Of a stretch of 48,231 bases of DNA, positions 9,268 through 20,626 are shown piece by piece (position 1 is the stretch's first letter; each line of letters opens with the position of its first letter). Made by a program: the position numbers and the translations under genes. The notes under the pieces are model-generated. The model was not told where the DNA came from and did not search any database. It was given only the letters and a program-made list of their open reading frames with translations. Source of the DNA: Streptomyces sp. Tue6028 (GTDB taxonomy: Bacteria > Actinomycetota > Actinomycetes > Streptomycetales > Streptomycetaceae); assembly GCF_002300165.1 (NCBI RefSeq), contig NZ_MLCE01000037.1, forward strand, positions 1 through 48,231. The letters run 5' to 3'.

Positions 9268-10860
9268 GTGTCGGGCAGCCTCGCGCCGGCCGGCTGGAGC
9301 GGGAGTGAGCGGAGGATGTGGGCCGCCTTCCGGCGAGGGGAGTGGTTCACGCACCGGGGCGAGGTGCGGGCCCGCGTCGTGCGAAGGCTCCTGCTGGCGC
9401 CACCGCAGGCCGAGGCGGGACATGTGCCGCGGCTCAGGCTCAGGAATGTGTCGATCAACGGCCGGCTCGATCTGGCCGAGGCCGTCCTCGCGGGGACCCT
9501 GCGACTGCACGGCTGCCGTTTCGAGCAGGCTCCCTGCCTCGACGGCGCCACCCTCGGGGCGCTGGAGATGCGCGACTGCGAGCTGCCCGGACTGTCGGCC
9601 GTGGGTGTCACGATCGGCTGGAAGTGCGAGATCGCCGGATGCGAGGTGCGCGGGCCCATCGACCTCTACGGCGCCTCGATCGGCGGCACCCTGCGGCTGG
9701 AGGGCAGCCGACTGACGGGGCACGGGGAGCGGCGGGGCGAGGGTGCCCTGCAACTGCTGTGCGCCACCGTGGGAGGCGACGTCCAGGCGGGCACGGGGCT
9801 GCGCGTCGACGGCTGCACCGACCTCAGGGACACCTCCGTCCGCGGCAGCGTCGTACTCAAGCGTGCCGAGCTGCGCAACCCGACCGGCGCGGCGCTGAGG
9901 GCCAACAGGCTGCACATAGGAGGGGACTTCAACTGCCGGGGCGGCCTCGTGGCCGAGGGCACCGTCGATCTGTGCGACGCCCGCGTGGGCGGCGGCGCAC
10001 TCTTCCAGGAGGCCGTGCTCGACGCCCAGCACGGACCCGCGCTGCGGGCTCACGGCATAGACGTCGGCGCCGAGTTCAACCTGTGCGACGGGTTCACGGC
10101 GCGCGGCAGGGTCTCCATGAGCAGCATCACCGTACGCAGCCGTCTGTCCTTCAAGGACGCCCTCATCGAGGCGCCCGCCGGTCAGGCCGCCCTGATCAGC
10201 CGCCGCTCCACCGCCTCCGAGCTCGACCTGCGGTTCCGCGAGCCGGTGAAGGGCACCGTCGACCTCAGCCACACCCGGGTCACCGTGCTGAAGGGCACCC
10301 CGCAGCGCTGGCCCGTGGCGCTGCGCATGGAGGGGGTGGTCTACGACAGCCTGCTGCCCCAACTCCCCGCCGCACAGCGGCTTCCGCTGCTCACGCGCGA
10401 TCCCGAGGGGTTCACCCCGCAGCCCTACGAGCAACTGGCCGCCTCCTACCGGCTGCACGGTCACGACGGCGACGCCCGCACCGTGCTCCTCGCCAAACAG
10501 CGGCGCCAGCACACCACGCTGCCGTGGCCGGGCCGGGTGTGGGGCGGCCTCCAGGACATCACCCTCGGCTACGGCTACCGGCCGATGCGGGCGGTGTGGT
10601 GGCTGTGCGCGATCATGCTCAGCGGCAGCCTGCTGTTCACCCGATGGCCCCCACAGGCGGTCGACCCGGGCAAGCCGCCCCACTTCCAGGCCGCGATCTA
10701 CACCTTCGACCTCGTGCTGCCGCTCGTCGACTTCGGCCAGGAACAGGCGTTCAGTCCGCGCGGCGGACTCCAGTGGGCGGCGGTGGTCCTCGTGTGCCTG
10801 GGCTGGCTGCTCGCGACGACGGCCGCGGCGGCCGCCAACCGGACCTTGCGCAGGGCGTGA
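9268..10860 (+). CDS. Membrane-anchored solenoid-repeat protein, function unknown
   Basis: A 530-residue protein. Residues about 60-350 form irregular repeats of the pattern G-x-L-x-L-x-G/D-A-x-I/V (for instance GTLRLHGCRF, GPIDLYGASI, GGTLRLEGSRL, GTVDLCDARV, GTVDLSHTRV), which suggests a right-handed beta-solenoid like those of pentapeptide-repeat or bactofilin-like proteins. A linker with EQLAASYRLHGHDGDARTVLLAKQR follows, then two hydrophobic segments near residues 440-460 and 505-525. No signal peptide is seen, so the solenoid is probably cytoplasmic. GTG start with AGGGGGAG about 6 bases upstream. Similar streptomycete proteins are often labelled oxidoreductase, which I cannot support from the sequence. 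Confidence 0.8.
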   Translation: MSGSLAPAGWSGSERRMWAAFRRGEWFTHRGEVRARVVRRLLLAPPQAEAGHVPRLRLRNVSINGRLDLAEAVLAGTLRLHGCRFEQAPCLDGATLGALEMRDCELPGLSAVGVTIGWKCEIAGCEVRGPIDLYGASIGGTLRLEGSRLTGHGERRGEGALQLLCATVGGDVQAGTGLRVDGCTDLRDTSVRGSVVLKRAELRNPTGAALRANRLHIGGDFNCRGGLVAEGTVDLCDARVGGGALFQEAVLDAQHGPALRAHGIDVGAEFNLCDGFTARGRVSMSSITVRSRLSFKDALIEAPAGQAALISRRSTASELDLRFREPVKGTVDLSHTRVTVLKGTPQRWPVALRMEGVVYDSLLPQLPAAQRLPLLTRDPEGFTPQPYEQLAASYRLHGHDGDARTVLLAKQRRQHTTLPWPGRVWGGLQDITLGYGYRPMRAVWWLCAIMLSGSLLFTRWPPQAVDPGKPPHFQAAIYTFDLVLPLVDFGQEQAFSPRGGLQWAAVVLVCLGWLLATTAAAAANRTLRRA

Positions 10861-10864
10861 CGCC

Positions 10865-10886
10865 CCACGCGGGGCGCCCCGCGTGG
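10865..10886. terminator. 22-bp palindrome right after the solenoid gene
   Basis: CCACGCGGGGC and GCCCCGCGTGG are perfectly self-complementary and begin 4 bases after the stop codon. As RNA it gives a GC-rich hairpin, a likely terminator without a T-run, as is common in Streptomyces. Confidence 0.6.
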
Positions 10887-10971
10887 CTGCCGCGGGTGCC
10901 GGTCGCCCGGCGGGGACCGTCGCACGATCACCGGGCGGCGGTGGCCCGCGACCCCTGCCGCGACGGCCGGG

Positions 10972-11023
10972 CTCAGCGGGACTCGGCCGCCATGACCACG
11001 AGTCTCAGCGCGACTCGGCCGCC
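10972..11023. repeat. Duplicated 3' end of PucR gene
   Basis: Two 20-bp copies with one mismatch (10972-10991 and 11004-11023), 32 bp apart. On the minus strand both encode AAESR followed by TGA, so the last codons and stop of the regulator gene have been duplicated just downstream of the real stop. Confidence 0.6.
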
Positions 11024-12204
11024 GTGCGCAAGGTCAGGGCCCGAAGGGCGAGCTGCATCTCGAACTGGGCCGCCGGATCGTGCAGTTGGTCCCCGAACAA
11101 CTCGTCCAGCTGGCGCATCCGATAGCGCACCGTCTGCGGATGCACGGCGAGCCGCGCCGCCACCTCGCTCGCGTTGTGCCCGCACTGGAGCCAGCTGAGC
11201 AGCGTCTCCGCCAGCCGCTCCCGCTGCGGCGAACGCATCTCCACCAGCGGCCCGAGCCGCCGCTCGGCCATCGCGTCGACCAGGGCCTCGTCGCGGAAGA
11301 GCAGGAGCGTCGCCAGATGGTCCTGGCAGCGCACCGGCTCCGCGCCCGGCAGGATGCCGCGCCGCGCCAGATCCAGCGCCTCGGTCGCCCAGCGCCACGA
11401 CCGCGCGCCCTCCTGGAGCGCCACGGTCGGACCCATCGCCGCACGCAGTCCGTGCAGTGCCCCGGCGACCGCCCGTGCCCTGCCCGGCCCGTCCGGGTCG
11501 GGCACGACGAGTACGGCGGGCTGGACGTCGAACCGTGCCAGGAACTCCGCGGGCACGATCGGCCGTACCGCCCCCGGCCGTGACCCCTGGTCGACCGCGA
11601 CGACCGCGAGGGCCCGGGGCACCGGCCAGCGCGCCGAGTGCGCGAGATCGCTGATCGCCTCGGCCGACGCGGGCGGATCCGCGGTGAGCAGGTCGATCAG
11701 CCGGCTGCGCCGCTGCTGCAGCTCCCCGGCCGCATGCAGCCGCGCCTCCGTGTAGCCCGCCGTCGTCGCGGCGGCCATCTCGTCCAGGTGCAGGAACAGC
11801 GCCTCGCCGAGGGCGGCCAGCACCTCACGGGGCAGCAACTCCGCGTCGACCAGGGCGTTCACCCGCCGCCAGGTCACCCGCGCGCCGAGGCGCAGCGCGG
11901 ACTGGAACGAGTCGAGACTGCGCCCCTCCTCCGCCTCGCCCCGCCCGATCCTCAGGTACGTCGCCTTCACCGGCTCCCAGTCGGTGTCCGGCTTCGCCAT
12001 CCGCTCCAGGAACCCCTGCAACGCGTGCTCCACGCCCTGGTGCACGACATGCATGTACGTGTCGTCGGTCGGCCGGGCGTACTCGGGGATCTCGGTCCTG
12101 ATGGCCCGTACGACCTCTTCGGCGATGTCGGCGAAGAAGGGCCTGAGGTGGTCGTGCAGGTCCGAAGGGAACACCTTGAACGGACCGTTGGGCTCGTCGT
12201 CCAC
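11005..12204 (-). CDS. PucR/CdaR-family transcriptional regulator
   Basis: A 399-residue regulator. Residues about 20-160 resemble the RsbRD-like N-terminal domain common in streptomycete PucR proteins (SLDSFQSALRLGARVTWRRV), the middle resembles a GGDEF-like fold without catalytic residues, and the C-terminus has the PucR HTH (ASEVAARLAVHPQTVRYRMRQL). GTG start behind AGGAGG. It diverges from the fatty acyl-AMP ligase/PKS pair across 260 bases, so it is the best local candidate to control that pair. The 3' end is duplicated just past the stop codon. Confidence 0.87.
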   Translation of the reverse strand: MDDEPNGPFKVFPSDLHDHLRPFFADIAEEVVRAIRTEIPEYARPTDDTYMHVVHQGVEHALQGFLERMAKPDTDWEPVKATYLRIGRGEAEEGRSLDSFQSALRLGARVTWRRVNALVDAELLPREVLAALGEALFLHLDEMAAATTAGYTEARLHAAGELQQRRSRLIDLLTADPPASAEAISDLAHSARWPVPRALAVVAVDQGSRPGAVRPIVPAEFLARFDVQPAVLVVPDPDGPGRARAVAGALHGLRAAMGPTVALQEGARSWRWATEALDLARRGILPGAEPVRCQDHLATLLLFRDEALVDAMAERRLGPLVEMRSPQRERLAETLLSWLQCGHNASEVAARLAVHPQTVRYRMRQLDELFGDQLHDPAAQFEMQLALRALTLRTAAESR

Positions 12205-12318
12205 GGCTCGGGCTCCTCCTGCGCACGGGATCAGGGGCTCCGAGACGATACGACAGGCGACCCGTCCCGGCTCATCCGCCGCGGACGGACATAAGGGTGC
12301 GGTTCGTCACATCGCCTT

Positions 12319-12358
12319 TGTCAGCGAGCTGACAGAAGCGGCATGACGAACTGTCAGC
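12319..12358. promoter_or_regulatory. Inverted plus direct TGTCAGC repeats before the FAAL gene
   Basis: TGTCAGC and GCTGACA (12319-12334) form a perfect 7-bp inverted repeat with a 2-base spacer, and a third TGTCAGC lies at 12352-12358. They sit in the middle of the divergent region between the PucR regulator and the acyl ligase, as expected for an operator. The binding protein is unknown. No other structure was seen in 12205-12464. Confidence 0.5.
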
Positions 12359-12464
12359 GGACCGTCTAACTCGACCGGCGTCCGTCGGCGGAGGCTGGGG
12401 GAGACCACCCACCGCTCGCCTCCAGGGCACAACAGCACTGCCCTCCCCACGAGTTGGAGCCACC

Positions 12465-14185
12465 ATGACCGCAGCCCGGCCCGGGGCCGACGCCTTGCTC
12501 ACGGACCATCTGCGGTACTGGGCCCGCCGGCGCCCCCAGCAGTGCGCCTTCCGGCACGTCGAGTTCGCCGGCTCCGCCTCCGAGGGACGGCACCGGACCC
12601 TGGGCTGGCGTGCCATGGACGCCCGCGCCCGCGCCGTCGCCGCCCGTCTGGTGACCCTCGCGGCGCCCGGCGACCGGGCCGCCCTGGTCATGCCGCAGGG
12701 CCTCGACTACGCGGCGGCCTTCCTCGGCTGTCTCTACGCCCGGGTGATCGCGGTCCCGCTGTCCAGGCCACAACGCGCGGGCCACGACGCCCGACTGGCC
12801 GGCGTGCTCGCCGACTGCGAACCCGCCGTCCTGCTCTGCGACTCCGCCGACCTCACCTCCGTCGAGGCGTTCGCGCTGGACCACGACCTGCCCGCGGTGC
12901 CGGTCGTGCCCGTGGACCACCTGCCCATCCAGCGCTTCGGGTTCGACGAGTACGAGTCCGTGCCGGATCCCGACGAGACCGCCTACCTCCAGTACACCTC
13001 CGGTTCCACCCGCGACCCGGCCGGCGTGATGATCAGCCACGCCAACCTGGCGGCCAACGCCCGCCAGGCCCTTCACACGTTCGTCGAGGACCCCGGGGCC
13101 ACCACGGCCGTCGGCTGGCTGCCCCTCTTCCACGACATGGGTCTCGTCCTCAGCGTCGTCGCCCCCGTCGTGGGCGGATTCCAGTCCGTCCTGATGGACC
13201 CCGTCGCGTTCCTGGAGGACCCGGCACGCTGGCTCCGCCTGCTCGGCTCGTACGACGGCACCGTGAGCGCGGCGCCGAACTTCGCGTACGACTACTGCGT
13301 GGCCCGCTCCGGTCCCGGCGCTGCCGAAACACTGAGGCTGGACCGGGTGAACGTGCTGATCAACGGCGGGGAGCCGGTACGGCCGGGGACCATCGACCGC
13401 TTCCACGCGGCGTTCGCGCCCGCGGGGCTCGACCCGGCGACCCACCGGCCCGCGTACGGACTCGCGGAGGCCACCGTGCTGGTGACGGCCGACGCCCGCG
13501 CGGCAGCCCCGACGACGGTGCGGTGCGACGCCGAAGCTCTCGCGGCGGGGCGCATCGAAGCGGCGTCGGAACGGACGACGACGGCGGAGGGCGGAGTAGC
13601 CGAACTCGTCGCGTGCGGCCCGCCGGCCGGACAGGAACTGCTGATCGTCGGGCCCGAGGGCGAAGAGCTGCCGGAGGACCAGGTCGGTGAGATCCGCCTG
13701 ACGGGCCCCAACATCGCCCGGGGCTACTGGAAACGGGCCGATCCCACCCCCTTCGACCCGCGGGGCCGCCTGCGCACCGGCGATCTGGGCGCCCTGCACG
13801 ACGGGCGGCTCCTGGTCACCGGACGCCTCAAGGACGTGATCGTCGTCGATGGACGCAACCACTACCCCCAGGACATCGAGGAGACCGTGCGCACCGCCCT
13901 GGATCTCGTACGCCGGGACCGGCTGGCCGCGTTCGGGGCACCCCGCGCGGACGGCACCGGGGAGGAACTCGTCGTCGTCGCGGAGTACGACCGGGACACC
14001 GAACCCACGCCGGAGGAGCTGCGCGACGCCGAACACACCGTGCGTGCCGCCGTATCGGCGCGCCACGGGCTGCGCCTGGGATCGCTGCTCCTGGTCCCTC
14101 CGGGCTCGGTGCCGCGCACCAGCAGCGGCAAGGTGGCGCGCGCGGCCGGCCGGGCACGGTTCCTGGAAGGGGGGTTCGACCCCCG

Positions 14186-14189
<4 letters not shown>
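12465..14189 (+). CDS. Fatty acyl-AMP ligase (FAAL)
   Basis: A 574-residue adenylating enzyme of the FAAL group, which makes acyl-AMP from a fatty acid and ATP and hands the acyl group to an acyl carrier protein without using CoA. Features are the P-loop YTSGSTRDPAGVMISH at about 173-188, GWLPLFHDMGLV, the Y-x-L-A-E motif in PAYGLAEATV, the GRLRTGDLGALHDGRLLVTGR core, and GRNHYPQDIEETV, which is characteristic of FAALs. ATG start follows GGAG of GTTGGAGCCACC. The stop overlaps the PKS start (ATGA), so both are translated as a unit. FAAL next to a protein with an N-terminal ACP matches the FadD32-Pks13 arrangement, implying direct loading of that ACP. Confidence 0.93.
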
Positions 14190-17032
<2,843 letters not shown>

Positions 17033-17044
<12 letters not shown>

Positions 17045-17266
17045 GCCGCGCGGCAGCGGAGTCATCTCCGGCCTGTCCGTCTCGACCGTGACGGCGGCCT
17101 GGGGGTGCGGCGGCGCCGAGACGAGCGTCAGACGCCGGCGCTGGAGGACGGTGGCGAGGACGACGAGGAGCTCCGTCCACGCGAACTCCTCGCCGATGCA
17201 CTCGCGGCGGCCGTCGACGAAGGCGAGGAAGGAGGAACGGTCGATCTGCTTCGCCCGCTCCGGCCC
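17033..17266 (-). pseudogene. C-terminal fragment of a cytochrome P450
   Basis: About 77 codons read as the end of a P450: PERAKQIDRSSFLAF, then DGRRECIGEEFAWTELLVVL with the heme-ligand Cys in RRECIGEEFA, and a typical C-terminal sheet ending EMTPLPRGLGR. Everything upstream (substrate domain, I-helix, ExxR) is absent; beyond 17266 the DNA is unrelated and belongs to the conservon promoter region. There is no start codon of its own. It is therefore the 3' stub of a deleted P450, convergent with the PKS and overlapping its stop by 12 bases. It may once have served the FAAL/PKS pathway. Confidence 0.75.
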
Positions 17267-17374
17267 CCTCGACGCCCCCCACCGTTTGCTAGTGCGTTGT
17301 CGGCGTGGAGATTTGTCGACGTGGACGCATCTGTCGGAGCGTGACCGAACACTCACGGGTGCCAAGTGGGGGAG

Positions 17375-17403
17375 TTGATCCATTAGGTGTCCAACCCGAT
17401 AAG
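17375..17403 (+). promoter_or_regulatory. Possible conservon promoter
   Basis: TTGATC (17375-17380) and GATAAG (17398-17403) are spaced by 17 bases, each matching 4 of 6 consensus bases, in a comparatively AT-rich stretch about 120 bases before CvnA. The remaining gap to the start shows no other structure. Confidence 0.35.
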
Positions 17404-17523
17404 CTCCCCTGCGGCGCTGCGAGTTGACGCGAACACACTCGGTCGTCTCGCCCGGCGTTCCCTGACGCGTACGGCGCCTGCACACTCCCCCCCGTTCGAG
17501 CGTGTTGCTTTCGAAGGATGCAG

Positions 17524-19257
17524 ATGGAACTTGCCACTCCGCCCCCGGCGGCGCGGGCACCCGTCGCCTGGTACAGCTGGTGGCTCATGCCCCTCGCCTT
17601 AGGTGCAGGCACGGTCGCCACCGCGGTCGCGGGCCCCGACCAGGTCCAGATACCCGCCACGTTCGCCGGCGCCGCGGCCACCGCGGCCGGCGCCGCCTGT
17701 GTGCGCCTCCTCGTCCGCACGCAGTCCCAGCTGCGCCGCACCAACGGTGAGTTCCGCGCCTCACAGGCCGAGCACTCGCAGCAGTGGCAGCAGCATGTGT
17801 CCGGTCTGGAAAGGAAGTTCACCGCCGAGCGATCCGGCCTCGAACACCGACTGGCCGAGCAGGCGCAGGCCTTCGAGGCCCGGCTCACCGAGGAGACCCA
17901 GGCCTACGAGAGCCGGCTGGCCGAAGAGGCGAAGGCGTACGAGACCCGGCTCGTCTCCGAGGGCCAGGGCTACGAGGCACGCCTCACCACCGAGGCCGAG
18001 GTCTGGCAGGAGCAACTCGCCCTCCAGCAGGCCTCCGTGGCGCGACTCGCCGACGTCCAGCTGCCCGAGGCGCTCAAGCGGCTGCGCTCGGGTGAAGCCA
18101 TCGACGACATCCTGGCGGAGCTCGCCGCGGAATCCGAGGCGAGCCCCGAGCTGCACGGCGAGCTGCGCAAGGTCCTGCGCACCGCGCTGATCGGCATGGA
18201 GGAGGAGTTCGACCGCTCCACCTCGGCCGAACAGGCGGTCATCAGCATCGGCAGCCGCATCCACGTGCTGACCAGCAAACTGCGCGGACGCCTGCACGAG
18301 ATGCAGGGCGAGCACGGGCGGCTGCCCGCGGTCGCCAGCGGCCTCATGGAGCTCGACCAGGAGATCGGCCCGGCCGACTGTCTCGCCGCCAGCATCGGCG
18401 TGCTCGGCGGCTCGGACCGGCCCGGACGTCAGTGGCAGGAACCGCAGCGGCTGCTCAGCGTGGTCCGCGGAGGCATCGGCCGCATCAAGGACTTCGACCG
18501 GATCCAGGTCCGTCACCTGCCCGAACTCGGCGTCGACGGCGGTCTGGTGGACCATCTGACGCTGATCTTCGCCCACCTCCTCGACAACGCGGCGCGCTAC
18601 TCGCCGCCCACCGAGCCCGTGGTCGTCTCCGGCAAGGAGGTCCCCAACGGCGTCGGCATCGAGATCCAGGACTCGGGCAAGGGCCTGAGCGAGGAGAAGA
18701 AGCGCGAGGCCGAGCAGTCCCTCACGGGCACCGCCTCGGGCCCCGGCCTCGGCGGCATCTCGGAGGACGCCAACCTCGGCCTGCGGGTCGTCGGCACCCT
18801 GGCGCGCCGCTACGGCATCCGTGTCACCTTCGCGGACTCGCCGTGGCTCGGCACCTCGGTGGTCGTCGTGGTCCCGCACAAGTACTTCAGCCCGCTGCCC
18901 GCCGCCGTAACCGAGCCGGCTCCGGCCGCCGCCGCCGAGACCGCGCCGAGCACCGAGCCCACGACGCCCGCGCCGACCACCGAGGACATGGACACCACTC
19001 CCGGCGGTCTGCCCCGGCGCAGGAGCAGGCGCAGTGACGTGACGACGGTGGACCGGCCGAGGCCTGCCGGACGTACGGAGGAGAACGTGGTCGCCGTACC
19101 GCCGGACGCGTCCTTCGCCGGCCTCGCCGCCTTCGCCACCGCCGGACGCGAGAGCGAACCGGCGCGCGAGACGACCGCGGACCGAGACCCGGCAGCCGGC
19201 GGCGAGCAGACCGCCGGGCCCGAGTTCAACGAGCACCGCACTGAAGAGAGCGACTAG
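17524..19257 (+). CDS. cvnA: Conservon sensor kinase-like protein CvnA
   Basis: A 577-residue membrane protein of the nitrate-sensor-like histidine kinase group that heads conservons. Two N-terminal hydrophobic segments (about 15-40 and 43-60) are followed by a long coiled coil with six 11-residue repeats (about 105-170), then a dimerisation region and a HATPase domain with the N-box LLDNAARYSPP and G-boxes DSGKGL and LGLRVVGTLARR. The usual LDH of the phospho-acceptor region reads LDQ (MELDQEIGP), so autophosphorylation is doubtful. A Pro/Ala-rich tail ends the protein. ATG 17524 is preferred over ATG 17518 because GAAGGA (17513-17518) lies 5 bases before it. Leu26 is encoded by TTA (17599-17601), which would make expression depend on the bldA tRNA. 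First gene of a tightly packed five-gene operon. Confidence 0.9.
   Translation: MELATPPPAARAPVAWYSWWLMPLALGAGTVATAVAGPDQVQIPATFAGAAATAAGAACVRLLVRTQSQLRRTNGEFRASQAEHSQQWQQHVSGLERKFTAERSGLEHRLAEQAQAFEARLTEETQAYESRLAEEAKAYETRLVSEGQGYEARLTTEAEVWQEQLALQQASVARLADVQLPEALKRLRSGEAIDDILAELAAESEASPELHGELRKVLRTALIGMEEEFDRSTSAEQAVISIGSRIHVLTSKLRGRLHEMQGEHGRLPAVASGLMELDQEIGPADCLAASIGVLGGSDRPGRQWQEPQRLLSVVRGGIGRIKDFDRIQVRHLPELGVDGGLVDHLTLIFAHLLDNAARYSPPTEPVVVSGKEVPNGVGIEIQDSGKGLSEEKKREAEQSLTGTASGPGLGGISEDANLGLRVVGTLARRYGIRVTFADSPWLGTSVVVVVPHKYFSPLPAAVTEPAPAAAAETAPSTEPTTPAPTTEDMDTTPGGLPRRRSRRSDVTTVDRPRPAGRTEENVVAVPPDASFAGLAAFATAGRESEPARETTADRDPAAGGEQTAGPEFNEHRTEESD
17836..18033 (+). repeat. Six 33-bp (11-residue) coiled-coil repeats in CvnA
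   Basis: Consecutive 11-residue units such as AFEARLTEETQ, AYESRLAEEAK, AYETRLVSEGQ and GYEARLTTEAE keep aromatic, Arg-Leu and Glu positions in register. Eleven-residue (hendecad) periodicity gives a straight, stalk-like coiled coil, here linking the membrane segments to the kinase core. Confidence 0.7.
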
Positions 19258-19261
19258 TCCC

Positions 19262-19672
19262 ATGACGCAACAGGGAACCGACGTGAGCTGGGCGCTCCGC
19301 GATCTGACGGAGAGCATCCAGGAGATCCGCTTCGCCCTCGTCGCATCGAGCGACGGCAAGGCCATCACCTCCTACGGCGCCGACGACCCCGACGACGTGG
19401 ACCGTTTCGCCGCAGTGGTCGCCGGCCTCCAGGCGCTGGCCCAGCCCGTGGCCGAGCAGTTCCCCCAGTACGCGGGGCAGCTGCGGCTTGCCATGATCGA
19501 GGTCGACGGCGGCCACCTGTTCGTGGTGCGGGCCGGCGTGGAGACGTACCTCGGAGTGCTCGCGAAGGAAGGTCTCGACCAGGGCCTTCTCGGCCATCAG
19601 ATGAGGGACCTGGCCCGCAGGATGGGTGAGCTTCTGGGCACCACTCCGCGCCTGGAGGAGCACTCTGGATGA
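19262..19672 (+). CDS. cvnB: Roadblock/LC7 protein CvnB
   Basis: A 136-residue Roadblock/LC7 domain protein (LRDLTESIQEIRFALVASSDGKAI; VEVDG-type core reads MIEVDGGHLFVV). In conservons this subunit pairs with the MglA-like GTPase CvnD, probably as its regulator. ATG lies 4 bases after the CvnA stop, and its own stop overlaps the next ATG (ATGA), so translation is coupled along the operon. Confidence 0.93.
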   Translation: MTQQGTDVSWALRDLTESIQEIRFALVASSDGKAITSYGADDPDDVDRFAAVVAGLQALAQPVAEQFPQYAGQLRLAMIEVDGGHLFVVRAGVETYLGVLAKEGLDQGLLGHQMRDLARRMGELLGTTPRLEEHSG

Positions 19673-20040
19673 GTGCTCCCCGCCCGCCCACGGACCCGTC
19701 CGGTCTCGAGCGCTACTACGTCCTCACCGGGGGCCGCAGCGGACCGGGCGGTTCGGCGTCGAGCCTCGACGTGGCGACCCTGATCGTCTCCCGCGCCGCT
19801 GCCGTCCCCGGCATGCAGCACGAGCACGAGGAGATCATCCGGCGCTGCCGCGATCCGCTGTCGGTGGCCGAGCTCGGCGCCCACCTCGGATTGCCCTTCA
19901 ACATTCTCGCGGTGCTCCTGGCCGATCTGCTGGACGCAGGCCGCGTCGAAGCCCGTCATCCCATCCCGGCGTCAGGCGCCGGCAGCGGGCCCGACCTCGC
20001 GCTCCTTGAGGAGGTACTCAGTGGACTTCAAAGGCTTTGA
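19669..20040 (+). CDS. cvnC: DUF742 protein CvnC
   Basis: A 123-residue DUF742 protein. It shows the family landmarks RYYVLTGGRS near the start, ASLDVATLIV, HEEIIRRCRDPLSVAELGAHLGLPFNILAVLLADL (a winged-helix-like region) and a C-terminal LLEEVLSGLQRL. Third subunit of the conservon; its biochemical role is unknown. The last 20 bases overlap the CvnD start. Confidence 0.92.
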   Translation: MSAPRPPTDPSGLERYYVLTGGRSGPGGSASSLDVATLIVSRAAAVPGMQHEHEEIIRRCRDPLSVAELGAHLGLPFNILAVLLADLLDAGRVEARHPIPASGAGSGPDLALLEEVLSGLQRL

Positions 20041-20626
20041 CCACCCCGACCGGCAGACGGCCGGGGGCCCCCGCTCGGTGAAGGTGATGATCGCCGGCGG
20101 CTTCGGCACCGGCAAGACCACCATGGTGCGGTCCGTCAGCGACATCAAGCCGCTGACCACCGAGGAGACACTGACCCAGGCCAGCGTGGACGTCGACAAC
20201 CTGATCGGGGTGGCGGACAAGCAGGAGACCACCGTCAGCCTCGACTTCGGCAAGATCGGCATCAACGACCAGCTGGTGCTCTACCTGTTCGGGACGCCGG
20301 GCCAGGAGCGTTTCTGGTTCCTGTGGAACGGCCTGTTCAAGGGTGCCCTCGGCGCGGTGGTCCTGGTCGACACCCGGCGGCTGGCCTCCAGCTTCCGGGC
20401 GATCGAGGAGATGGAACGGCAGAACGTGCCGTTCGTCATCGCCCTGAACGTCTTCCCGGACTCCACGGACCACCCGATCGAGGAGATCCGCGACGCCCTG
20501 GACGTTTCGCCGCACACCCCGATCGTGGCCTGCGACGCCCGCGACCGTGCCTCCAGCCGTGACGTGCTGATCGCCCTGATACGCCACCTGCAGGAACGCT
20601 CTGCCGCCGCAATGGAGCCCCGATGA
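20021..20626 (+). CDS. cvnD: MglA-like GTPase CvnD
   Basis: A 201-residue small GTPase of the bacterial Ras/MglA group. P-loop GGFGTGKTTMV, switch region TLTQASVDVDN, and GTPGQERFWFLWNGL for the DxxG region; ALNVFPDS replaces NKxD. The start is GTG 20021, since GAGGAGG at 20008-20014 precedes it by 6 bases; this puts the start inside CvnC. It forms a complex with CvnA-C in the S. coelicolor Cvn9 example. The stop overlaps the P450 start (ATGA). Confidence 0.93.
   Translation: MDFKGFDHPDRQTAGGPRSVKVMIAGGFGTGKTTMVRSVSDIKPLTTEETLTQASVDVDNLIGVADKQETTVSLDFGKIGINDQLVLYLFGTPGQERFWFLWNGLFKGALGAVVLVDTRRLASSFRAIEEMERQNVPFVIALNVFPDSTDHPIEEIRDALDVSPHTPIVACDARDRASSRDVLIALIRHLQERSAAAMEPR

Noticed and set aside
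8743..10683. A long minus-strand frame running through the solenoid gene into DUF1304
   Set aside because: Only its last 120 codons have protein-like content (DUF1304). The rest is opposite a real gene; the true start is ATG 9105.
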